Assembly: GCA_021786265.1 (NCBI GenBank)
Contig: JAJYNP010000028.1
Span: forward strand, 1 to 12,663
Source: Chloroflexota bacterium
Lineage (GTDB): Bacteria > Chloroflexota > Limnocylindria > Limnocylindrales > CSP1-4
Direction of reading: 5' to 3'
DNA length: 12,663 nucleotides
Part shown: positions 1-6,560 of the stretch, piece after piece
Layout of the letters: every line of letters starts with the position of its first letter
How positions within the stretch are numbered: position 1 is the first letter of the stretch
Notes under the pieces: generated by a model
What the model saw: only the letters and a program-made list of their open reading frames with translations
Told to the model about the DNA's origin: nothing
Databases searched by the model: none
Translations under genes and position numbers: made by a program

Positions 1-107
1 GCAATCGACTGCCAACAGGACACTCGACCCGTCCGGCCGGCGTCAAGTGCCGATCGCCACTGACATACGATGTCCTCCACCACCCGCCCCGCAGGGAGCG
101 CCACCCG

Positions 108-1367
108 ATGTCCAGGCTCGAGGACTACCTCGCCCGCACGCCGCGATCGGCGGCGCTCTTCGAACGCGCCGTCCGATCCCTGGCCGGCGGCTCCACGCGT
201 ACGAGCGTGTTCTTTCCGCCCTACGCGCCCTACATCGTCGCCGGCGACGGGATCCGCATCCGCGACGTCGACGGCAACGTCTACCGCGACTTCCTGGGCA
301 ACTACACGGCGCTCATCCTGGGTCACGCCCACCCGGCCGTCGTCGCCGCGGTCGAGGATCAGGTCCGGCGTGGCTCGGCGTTCGGAGCGCCCACGGAGGT
401 CGAGATCGAGCACGCGGAGGAGCTGCGCCGCCGGCTGCCATCGCTGGAGCGGATCCGCTACACGAACTCCGGAACCGAGGCCACGATGCTCGCCCTGCGT
501 GCCGCCCGCGCCTTCACCGGGCGGCCGCTCGTCGCGAGGTTCGAACGCGCCTACCACGGGACGCACGACGTCGTCATGGTCGGCACCCGGGGCGTGCCGG
601 ACGCGATCTCGGAACTGGTGGTGGATCTGCCCTGGGGCGATCAGGCGGGTGTCGAGCGCGGGCTTGCCGGCCAGGAGCGGGAACTCGCCGCCATCATCAT
701 CGAGCCCGTCCAGGGCGGCGGGGGGATCCGCGTCGCCGACCCCGCCTTCCTGACCTTTCTGCGCGAGTTCACCGAGCGTCACGGGGCGCTCCTCGTGTTC
801 GACGAGATCATCTCGTTCCGCGTGGGTCCGAGCGGCGCCCAGGGGCTGCTGGGCGTCCGGCCCGATCTCACGACGCTCGGCAAGATCATCGGCGGCGGCT
901 ATCCGACGGGCGCCTTCGGTGGGCGCGCCGACGTCATGGAGATCTTCGACGCCCGCCGCCCCGGCGCCCTGAGCCACGCCGGTACGTACAACGGCAATCC
1001 CGTGACCGCGGCCGCCGGCCTGGCGACCCTCCGGGAACTGACGCCCGAGCGGTTCGCCCGCCTGGAGTCGCTCGGACTGCGGCTGCGTCGCCGGGTCGGC
1101 GACGGGATCGCCGCGGCCGGCCTCGACGCCGAGATCGACGGGATCGGGTCGCTCTTCCAGGTCTGGGCCGGAGAGCGCCTGGTCGCCAACGCGACCGGCT
1201 CAGCATCGGCCTCGGAGCTCTTCCTCGGGCTTCTCCTGGCGGGCTTCTATCTCGCGCCGCGGGGGATGGGCGCGATCGCCCTGCCGACCGAGGACTCCGA
1301 CGTCGATGAGCTCGGCGATGCCATTCTGGCTGTGCTGTCGACCGCCCCGCAGCGCGCCCCGGCGTAG
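108..1367 (+). CDS. Class III PLP-dependent aminotransferase (glutamate-1-semialdehyde aminomutase-like)
   Basis: A 419-aa protein of the class III (fold type I) aminotransferase family, closest in appearance to the glutamate-1-semialdehyde 2,1-aminomutase group, probably cytosolic. Visible motifs are SGTEA (residues 121-125, cofactor phosphate binding), AYHG (148-151), IIEPVQGGGG (197-206), VFDEII with the pyridine-nitrogen aspartate D232, TLGKIIGGGYPTGAF with the predicted Schiff-base lysine K259, and HAGTYNGNP (290-298). Length is normal for the family. The ATG at 108 is preceded by GCAGGGAG (91-98), a good ribosome binding site about 9 nt upstream, which favours it over other in-frame starts. 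True HemL enzymes usually have GTLSGNP where this protein has GTYNGNP, and no haem gene lies nearby. A related aminotransferase of unknown substrate is therefore as likely as HemL, and no symbol is given. It stands alone, and the next gene downstream belongs to a mobile element. Confidence 0.9.
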   Translation: MSRLEDYLARTPRSAALFERAVRSLAGGSTRTSVFFPPYAPYIVAGDGIRIRDVDGNVYRDFLGNYTALILGHAHPAVVAAVEDQVRRGSAFGAPTEVEIEHAEELRRRLPSLERIRYTNSGTEATMLALRAARAFTGRPLVARFERAYHGTHDVVMVGTRGVPDAISELVVDLPWGDQAGVERGLAGQERELAAIIIEPVQGGGGIRVADPAFLTFLREFTERHGALLVFDEIISFRVGPSGAQGLLGVRPDLTTLGKIIGGGYPTGAFGGRADVMEIFDARRPGALSHAGTYNGNPVTAAAGLATLRELTPERFARLESLGLRLRRRVGDGIAAAGLDAEIDGIGSLFQVWAGERLVANATGSASASELFLGLLLAGFYLAPRGMGAIALPTEDSDVDELGDAILAVLSTAPQRAPA

Positions 1368-1371
1368 CGAT

Positions 1372-1393
1372 CGACCCGCCCTGGCGGTGGTCG
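1372..1393 (+). terminator. Candidate terminator hairpin after the aminotransferase
   Basis: Four bases after the aminotransferase stop codon, CGACC + CGC pairs with GCG + GGTCG, with small bulges and a short loop. The position and GC-rich stem suggest a transcription terminator, but no run of T follows, so this is tentative. Confidence 0.35.
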
Positions 1394-1669
1394 GCAGTGG
1401 CGATAGCCCGTCTCGGCGGCGAGCTCGATCACCGTCGCCGGGCGGAGGGATGATCGTGGAGCGGGCCCTTGGGGCCTGGCGGATGAGCTGGAGTGGTGGC
1501 ACGGCGCGCCTCTGCGGTTCGGGCCGTAGGGGGCAGAGCGCCGTCGTGGATATCGGCTCCCGTCTGTTGGCGGCACCTTTGTATGAAGGCGTCCACGCCG
1601 ATGACGGCGGCGCTGAACGGTGACGACGAGGTCGCCCCGGGCGCAACATTGAGGGCCTGAACGAAGGTG
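1394..1669. other. Non-coding stretch with no recognised gene
   Basis: Together with the hairpin before it, this fills the gap of about 300 nt between the aminotransferase and the DUF6431-type gene. All frames give only proline/arginine-rich or low-complexity translations with no recognised domain. A short plus-strand frame ending near 1533 (ELEWWHGAPLRFGP) looks more protein-like than the rest and could be a relic of a transposase C-terminus, but it is too short to support a call. The left boundary of the mobile element probably lies in this stretch and cannot be placed. Confidence 0.4.
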
Positions 1670-1700
1670 ACCCTCCGGGAGCTGGCGGCTCCGGGAGGGT
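1670..1700 (+). promoter_or_regulatory. Long imperfect inverted repeat upstream of the DUF6431-type gene
   Basis: A 13-nt left arm (1670-1682, ACCCTCCGGGAGC) pairs with a 13-nt right arm (1688-1700) across a 5-nt loop (TGGCG), with a single G-G mismatch. It lies 24 nt before the GTG start at 1725. It could be an attenuator or terminator in the leader, an operator, or part of the mobile element's end. No T-run follows it, so a simple terminator is less likely. Confidence 0.4.
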
Positions 1701-1724
1701 CGGTGGTGGAGACATGGTCCGCCG

Positions 1725-2363
1725 GTGTCGATCCTATGGCCCTGCCCGCTCGCTGTCGACGCCTACGTGGCGTGCGGCCGCACGATCGACCCGCCCCGAC
1801 CGGCCTGCCCGAGGTGCGGGGCACCGACGCAGGCGTGGCACGGCTACTGGCGGCACCTGCGCGACGCCCAGGATCGGCTGATCTGGATCCCCCGGGTGCG
1901 CTGTCCCGCCTGCGGGCGCACCCAGGCGCTGCTGCCCTGGTTCGTGGTGCCCTGGCGCTGGGACGCGGTGACCTGGATCGGGCGGGCCCTGGAGCTCGCG
2001 GCGCAGGGCTTCGGCCACCGCCAGATCGCGGCCGCCCTCGCCCGGCCCGAGACGACCGTGCGGGGCTGGCTCCGCCGGCTCCGGTCGGGCGCCGCGCTCC
2101 TCGCCCGTCGGCTCCTGGCGGCGGCGGTGCGCGCCGGCTGGTCGGGCTTCGAGCTCCCGGTGCCAGCACTGCCGCGCCTGGCCGCTGCGGTGAACGCCCT
2201 CGCTGGTCGGTGGGCTCGGCGCCACCGGCGGGTCGTCGTCGTGGTCGACGAGGCGCACCTGCTGACACCGGCCCAGCTCGAGGAGCTGCGCCTCCTCACC
2301 CTTATGCCGACATGGACTCGCGGAGCCCCTTCGCGGGGATCCTGTTGGGCCAGCCGAGCCTGA
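1725..2363 (+). pseudogene. DUF6431-type zinc-ribbon/HTH gene, fused in frame to an ATPase fragment
   Basis: The GTG-started frame gives 212 aa. The first ~167 residues resemble DUF6431 proteins. They start SILWPCPLAVDAYVACGRT and carry two zinc-knuckle pairs, CPRC (28-31) and CPAC (60-63). A probable helix-turn-helix follows (about 87-120, GFGHRQIAAALARPETTVRG). This suggests a DNA-binding accessory protein of a transposable element. From about residue 169 (position 2229) the frame changes abruptly to an AAA+ Walker B segment, VVVVVDEAHLL (170-180). It then leaves frame near 2300 and ends in unrelated residues at 2363. The fusion is best explained by a deletion that removed the end of this gene, any transposase, and the ATPase N-terminus. 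The DUF6431 part could still be translated. Assignment to DUF6431 is from memory of the family pattern. Confidence 0.6.
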
Positions 2364-2668
2364 GCCGGCAGCTCCGCCTCGGTGTCTTTGCCGCCCTCGA
2401 CCAGCGGATCGCCACCCGCTTCCAGATCCCGCCCATGGACCTCGGTGACGCGACGGCCTACCTGCGCCACCACCTCGCCCTCGCCGGACGGTCGGACCAG
2501 CTCTTCGCCGACGACGCGATCGTGCGGCTGCACCGGCTCTCGAACGGGATCCCCCGCGCCCTCAACAACGCCGCGGTCGCGGCCCTGATCGCGGCCACCG
2601 CCGACGGCAAGGAGCTCGTCGACGACGCCTGCGCCAAGAAGGCGGTCGCCGAGCTCACCCGCGACTAG
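2229..2668 (+). pseudogene. AAA+ ATPase remnant (ExeA/TniB-like), N-terminally deleted and frameshifted
   Basis: This is the C-terminal half of an AAA+ ATPase of the ExeA/TniB type, which in mobile elements acts as a transposition target-selection helper. Visible parts in order are Walker B VVVVVDEAHLL, a sensor-1-like segment GILLGQPSLSRQL, a likely arginine-finger region DQRIATRFQIPPMDL, and a sensor-2-like SNGIPRALNNAAVAAL, ending at TAG 2666-2668. The Walker A half is absent. The frame changes between RLLT (to about 2300) and ADMDSRSPFAGI (from about 2306); one missing base or two extra bases explain it. Without Walker A and with a frameshift it cannot be functional. It continues directly from the DUF6431-type frame with no start of its own. 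Confidence 0.7.
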
Positions 2669-2796
2669 CGGGCTCTGTCGTGACCATGCAGCGGCGCCGT
2701 TTCATCCTCGCCCAAACCCGCCGCTACATCACCGAACAGCGCCGCCGGCTACACCGCGATCGCCGACAACCTGGTAATGCGAAATCGGTGTAGGCC

Positions 2797-2812
2797 CGCC
2801 AGTAAACTGGCG
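2797..2812. repeat. Short perfect inverted repeat before the helicase gene
   Basis: CGCCAG-TAAA-CTGGCG forms a 6-bp perfect palindrome with a 4-nt loop, ending 2 nt before the GTG at 2815. If transcription starts upstream it would sit at the ribosome site; it could instead be an operator. Functional significance is uncertain. Confidence 0.3.
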
Positions 2813-2814
2813 CG

Positions 2815-5800
2815 GTGCCTGATCAATCGCCGATGGGTCCTGGGCCAGACGGCAACGCCTTCCCGCTCGCAGCTCGCCGGGTGTCTCCAACGGCAGTGGA
2901 CAATGGACGACCAACGTCCATGCGGTTGGATGCCTCCACGGGCAACACGACGTCGCTCCTCGAGGGTCTGGCCATCCACCCGAGGCTGGCGGATGGGTAT
3001 CCGCAGCTTCGAGACAACCCGGCCCAGATGCGGGCGGTGGCCCACGCAGACGGCCCCCTCCTGATCATCGCCGGGCCGGGCTCGGGGAAGACGCAGGTGC
3101 TCGTCTGGCGGACCCTCAACCTGCTCCTGACGGGAAAGGCGGAGCCAGCCGAGATCCTCGTCTGCACGTTCACCGAGAAGGCCGCCTACGAGCTGCGCGA
3201 CCGGATCTCCCTGGACGCGAAGAAGGTGGGGTACGAGGGCGATCTCTCCGACCTGCTCGTCGGGACGATCCACGGCATCTGCAACCGCTTCCTGCTCAGG
3301 TACCGACACCGGACCCGGCTGCTCGCGGGCTACGACACGCTCGACGACCTCACCCAGCAGCTGTTCCTCAACGACCACTTCGCCGAGATCTTCGGCGAGC
3401 CTGACGAGAACGAAAAGTACCTCGGCCGCTGGACGACGAAGTGGGGCGCGATCGAGAACCTGATTCCATACCTGAACAAGATCGCCGAGGAGCTCGTAGA
3501 TCCGGAGCGTCTTGTCGCCGCAACGGACCCCTTCACGGCAGCCGTCGGCCGCGCATACGGCGCCTACGTCGAGCAGCTCCGCGCTGCCAACGCGATCGAC
3601 TTCGCGCACCTCCAGACGGAGTTCCTGCGGCTCCTCGAGCAGCCGGACGTCGGCGAGGCGATCGCCGGCCGCATCAAGTACGCCATGGTCGACGAGTACC
3701 AGGACACGAACCACGTCCAGGAGGAGCTCGTCCTGCGGCTGGCCCGCCCGCAGATGAACGTGGCGGTCGTCGGCGACGAGGACCAGGCGCTCTATCGCTT
3801 CCGCGGGGCGACGGTCCGGAACATCCTGGAGTTCCCGACGCGTTTCGACACCTGCGCCCAGGAGACCTTGTCGATCAACTACCGCTCGCACGAGCGGATC
3901 ATCGAGGCGTACGACCGCTGGATGGCCAGCGCGGACTGGTCGAACCCCAAGGGACCGGACTTCCGCTTCGCGAAGACGATCGTGCAGGAACCGGGCGCGA
4001 TGTACCCCGGCTACCCGGCGGTGTTCTCGATCTACGGCACGAGCGCCCGCGACGAGGCGGGCCGCTTCGCGGACCTGGTCGCGTACCTCATGGAGCACGG
4101 GATCGTCGAGGACTACAGCCAGGTCGCGCTCCTGCTCCACTCGGTCCGGCAAGACCACAGCGGGCCCTACCTCGAGGCGCTGGCCCGCAAGGGCATCCCG
4201 GCGTTCTGCCCGCGGGCCCGCGGCTACTTCGAGAACGATGAGGTCCGTCTGATGGTGGCGGCGCTCGCGCTCGTCCTCGGTTACCACGGCGAGGGTCGCG
4301 GCGAGACGTGGGGCCGGGCGCTGGCCGAGCTGGCGGCCTACGTGGACGCCGCCCTGATCGACCTCGCCAAGGCCGCTGCCGGGACGCCCTTCGCGGCCCG
4401 GCTCCAGGGCCTCGTCGCCGAGGTGTCAGGGCTCCAGGAGGGCGAGAGCCTCGACCGCCGGATGGCGGATTACTTCTACCAGCTCGTCGCCGAGGAGCCG
4501 TTCGCGACCTACGTAAAGGACGAGAACCGGGCCCGGAACCTGGCGATCCTGTCGCAGCTCCTCAACACGTTCCAGGCCTTTTACCACTTCACCGTCATCA
4601 CCCACGCGAACCGCGAATGGCTGCGGCGCCAGTTCTTCAACTCGTTCCTGCGACTCCTGCACGAGGGCGGCATCAACGAGTACGAGGACCCCGATCAGCC
4701 GTTCCCCAAGGGCTATGTCCAGGTCATGACGATCCACCAGGCGAAGGGCCTGGAGTTCCCGGTCGTCGTGGTCGGGTCGCTCCATGTCGCGACCTCGACC
4801 GGCAAGGGCGTCGACCGGGTGCTCGGGCCGTTCTACGGCCGCCCACCCTTCGAGCCCGAGAGCCGGATCACGGCGTTCGACCGGATGCGCCTTCACTACG
4901 TCGCCTTCTCGCGGGCCGCGAAGGTGCTCGTCCTGACCTCCACGGAACGGCCGAAGGACTGGTTCGCCCCGATCTGGGACGGGCTCCCCCAGTGGCCTTA
5001 CGTCGAGAAGGAGCTCCTGAGCGTCCTCAACTTCAAGCTGCGGGAGCGGTTCCCGCTCAAGAAGACGTACAGCTTCACCGGCGACCTCAAGGTCTACGAG
5101 ACCTGCCCGCGGCAGTACGAGTACTTCCGCTACTACGACTTCACCCCGTCGCGGTCGGCCGTCATCTTCTTCGGGCTGCTCGTCCACCAGACGATCGAGG
5201 ACGTCCACCGCTGGGTGCTCGACGGGCGCCTCGACGAGATCACCCACGAGGTCATCCGGGGCTTCTTCGACACGAACGTCCGGAACCTGACGCGGAGCGA
5301 CGTGCGGCCGGTCGGGTTCGAGGCGCGCGAGGCCGCCTTCGGCCAGGTCCTCAACTACGTCCACCAGAACCGCGACCAGATGGCGCGAGTGATCGACACC
5401 GAAGTCGACGTCTCGGTCGAGAAGCCCGACTACATCCTGACCGGCAAGATCGACCTCCTGCTCGGAGGCGACGGCAAGCTCGAGCTGCTCGACTTCAAAT
5501 CGCAGGTCCGCCCGGACCGCGGCGACGCCTACCTCGGCGTGTACGTCAAGCAGCTCCAGCTGTACGCCCACATCCTCGAGCAGCGTTATGGCAAACGGCC
5601 GGACCGCCTGCTCCTCTACTGGACGGGCGAGGCCCGCCGCGAAGACGCGCTGATGGTCTTCCCCTACGAGCCGGCGAAGGTTGCCGAAGCTGGACGCCAC
5701 TTTGATACGGTCGTAGCCAAGATCACGCGACGTGAGTTCGCCGTCCGGAAGGCACCCGAGCCGAAGATCTGCAAGGAGTGCGACTTCAAGACCTACTGTT

Positions 5801-5835
5801 ACCGCCAAGGGACGATCAAGCGGGTAGAGGGGTAG
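2815..5835 (+). CDS. UvrD/Rep-family helicase with C-terminal Fe-S PD-(D/E)XK nuclease domain
   Basis: A protein of up to 1006 aa combining a superfamily 1A helicase with a RecB-type nuclease, comparable in layout to AddA or AdnA/AdnB. Helicase motifs: Q-motif NPAQMRAV, Walker A AGPGSGKT (86-93, K92), Ia CTFTEKAAYELRDRI, Walker B VDEYQDT (D293/E294), III GDEDQALYRFRGA (to about 332), IV NYRSHER (R357), V MTIHQAKGLEFP (638-649), VI YVAFSRA (695-701). Nuclease motifs: H791 (GLLVHQTIE), D880 (GKIDLLL), D893-F-K895, and QLQLYA (913-918). C764 together with C986, C989 and C995 matches the [4Fe-4S] clasp of Cas4 and AddB. It should unwind and cut DNA ends using ATP. The start is uncertain: GTG 2815 has no clear ribosome site, and ATG 2920 still precedes the conserved region. 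It is the first gene of the operon with the type III Mod and Res genes, and mod starts 5 nt after its stop. Confidence 0.9.
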   Translation: MPDQSPMGPGPDGNAFPLAARRVSPTAVDNGRPTSMRLDASTGNTTSLLEGLAIHPRLADGYPQLRDNPAQMRAVAHADGPLLIIAGPGSGKTQVLVWRTLNLLLTGKAEPAEILVCTFTEKAAYELRDRISLDAKKVGYEGDLSDLLVGTIHGICNRFLLRYRHRTRLLAGYDTLDDLTQQLFLNDHFAEIFGEPDENEKYLGRWTTKWGAIENLIPYLNKIAEELVDPERLVAATDPFTAAVGRAYGAYVEQLRAANAIDFAHLQTEFLRLLEQPDVGEAIAGRIKYAMVDEYQDTNHVQEELVLRLARPQMNVAVVGDEDQALYRFRGATVRNILEFPTRFDTCAQETLSINYRSHERIIEAYDRWMASADWSNPKGPDFRFAKTIVQEPGAMYPGYPAVFSIYGTSARDEAGRFADLVAYLMEHGIVEDYSQVALLLHSVRQDHSGPYLEALARKGIPAFCPRARGYFENDEVRLMVAALALVLGYHGEGRGETWGRALAELAAYVDAALIDLAKAAAGTPFAARLQGLVAEVSGLQEGESLDRRMADYFYQLVAEEPFATYVKDENRARNLAILSQLLNTFQAFYHFTVITHANREWLRRQFFNSFLRLLHEGGINEYEDPDQPFPKGYVQVMTIHQAKGLEFPVVVVGSLHVATSTGKGVDRVLGPFYGRPPFEPESRITAFDRMRLHYVAFSRAAKVLVLTSTERPKDWFAPIWDGLPQWPYVEKELLSVLNFKLRERFPLKKTYSFTGDLKVYETCPRQYEYFRYYDFTPSRSAVIFFGLLVHQTIEDVHRWVLDGRLDEITHEVIRGFFDTNVRNLTRSDVRPVGFEAREAAFGQVLNYVHQNRDQMARVIDTEVDVSVEKPDYILTGKIDLLLGGDGKLELLDFKSQVRPDRGDAYLGVYVKQLQLYAHILEQRYGKRPDRLLLYWTGEARREDALMVFPYEPAKVAEAGRHFDTVVAKITRREFAVRKAPEPKICKECDFKTYCYRQGTIKRVEG
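2903..2921. repeat. Perfect 7-bp inverted repeat overlapping an alternative helicase start
   Basis: ATGGACG-ACCAA-CGTCCAT is a perfect 7-bp palindrome with a 5-nt spacer, and its right arm overlaps the in-frame ATG at 2920. If the real helicase start is 2920, this hairpin could bind a repressor or hide the start codon. If the start is 2815, it is inside the coding region and may mean nothing. Confidence 0.25.
5826..5832 (+). promoter_or_regulatory. Ribosome binding site of mod
   Basis: AGAGGGG lies within the last codons of the helicase gene, 8 nt before the GTG at 5841. It decides for GTG 5841 as the mod start rather than the earlier in-frame ATG at 5778, which would overlap the helicase. 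Confidence 0.65.
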
Positions 5836-5840
5836 CTTCG

Positions 5841-6560
5841 GTGGCGAGGATCGACATCAACCGGACCGAGCTCGTGTGGCCTGGGAAGTATGACGAGCAC
5901 GGAGACCGGGTCGCCCCGCCGCGGGTCAACCTCCCGTTCCAGGTCATCGAGACGATCAACGAGTCCCGGGCCACACGCGAGGCCCGCAAGAGGCCTGCCC
6001 AGACGTCGCTGTTCGACTTCTGGGGCGGGGACGAGGGCCAGACGTTCGAGGACGGCTGGCGGAACAAGTTGATCTGGGGCGACAACCTCCTGGTCATGTC
6101 GTCACTGCTCCAGCAGTACGCTGGCAAGGTTGGCCTGATCTACGTGGATCCGCCCTTCGCAACCGGCACGGACTTCTCATTCACCGCACCTATCGGAGAG
6201 CAAGGCGACGAGGTCTTCAAGGCCCAGTCCGTCATCGAAGAGAAGGCCTACCGAGACACCTGGGGGTCCGGTCTTGAGTCCTACCTTGCGATGATGCTGG
6301 GTAGGATCCGCCTAATTCGCGACCTCCTCAGTGACGATGGCTCACTCTTCGTCCACTGCGACTGGCGCGTGAATTCGTATCTCCGGGTCATCCTCGACGA
6401 GGTCTTCGGCCGCGAGTGCTTCCGTAACGAGATCATCTGGCGACGGGCACCGAACCTTGGCCGTCAAGCAGCGTCGAGCCAGCTTGGCCGCGTGATCGAC
6501 ACCATCCTCTGCTACTCCAAGGCGCCCGGACGTGAGTTCGCCGGCGCCCCCCCCCCATGA
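5841..6560 (+). CDS. Type III R-M DNA methyltransferase (Mod), N-terminal part, frame broken at poly-C
   Basis: The first 239 codons of an N6-adenine-type DNA methyltransferase. It carries the catalytic motif DPPF (103-106) in the context LIYVDPPFATGTDF, preceded by WGDNLLVMSSL (from 79), a typical type III Mod N-terminus. Having DPPF before the S-adenosylmethionine motif (in the next frame) is the beta-class order. The frame ends prematurely at TGA 6558-6560, directly after a run of ten C. Adding one C or removing two joins it to the frame starting at 6557, giving about 659 aa, close to known Mod proteins. The GTG start is chosen for its AGAGGGG ribosome site and the 5-nt gap after the helicase stop. 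In this state the fragment lacks the cofactor-binding motif and should be inactive alone. Slippage, a phase-off allele, or a base-call error are possible. Confidence 0.85.
   Translation: MARIDINRTELVWPGKYDEHGDRVAPPRVNLPFQVIETINESRATREARKRPAQTSLFDFWGGDEGQTFEDGWRNKLIWGDNLLVMSSLLQQYAGKVGLIYVDPPFATGTDFSFTAPIGEQGDEVFKAQSVIEEKAYRDTWGSGLESYLAMMLGRIRLIRDLLSDDGSLFVHCDWRVNSYLRVILDEVFGRECFRNEIIWRRAPNLGRQAASSQLGRVIDTILCYSKAPGREFAGAPPP
6547..6556 (+). repeat. C10 homopolymer tract at the mod frameshift
   Basis: Ten consecutive C bases lie exactly where the mod reading frame breaks. Tract lengths of 8 or 11 C would restore the frame; 10 does not. Long mononucleotide runs within coding regions of methyltransferase genes are the classic substrate for slipped-strand mispairing and phase variation. 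In GC-rich assemblies they are also a common place for sequencing errors. Confidence 0.95.

Larger units (their letters stand above)
1670..2668 (+). mobile_element. Degenerate transposon-like element (DUF6431-type gene plus ExeA/TniB-like ATPase remnant)
   Basis: The stretch joins a zinc-ribbon/helix-turn-helix gene of the DUF6431 type to the distal half of an AAA+ ATPase of the kind that assists DDE transposases. In intact elements of this sort I would expect an integrase/transposase between them and a Walker A motif at the start of the ATPase; neither is present. No terminal inverted repeats or target-site duplications could be found by eye, so the ends given are only the limits of recognisable content. 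The element looks immobile. Confidence 0.55.

Noticed and set aside
47..1309. A 420-codon plus-strand frame overlapping the aminotransferase gene
   Set aside because: It is proline/arginine-rich with no domain, typical of an out-of-frame shadow in GC-rich coding DNA. The aminotransferase frame has all family motifs.
2686..2793. A 35-codon reading frame (MQRRRFILAQTRRYITEQ...) between the transposon remnant and the helicase
   Set aside because: It is short, arginine-rich, lacks a ribosome site and resembles no family I know. It could be element debris but cannot be supported as a gene.
2749..4287. A 512-codon antisense frame over the helicase gene
   Set aside because: Low-complexity R/V/D/E-rich translation with no motif, and directly antisense to a gene with all SF1 helicase motifs.
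4426..5808. A 460-codon antisense frame over the helicase/nuclease region
   Set aside because: Same character as other antisense shadows; no recognised domain.
5778..5840. The in-frame ATG at 5778 as the start of mod
   Set aside because: It lies 58 nt inside the helicase gene. The added residues are the helicase C-terminus read out of frame, and GTG 5841 has a good ribosome site.
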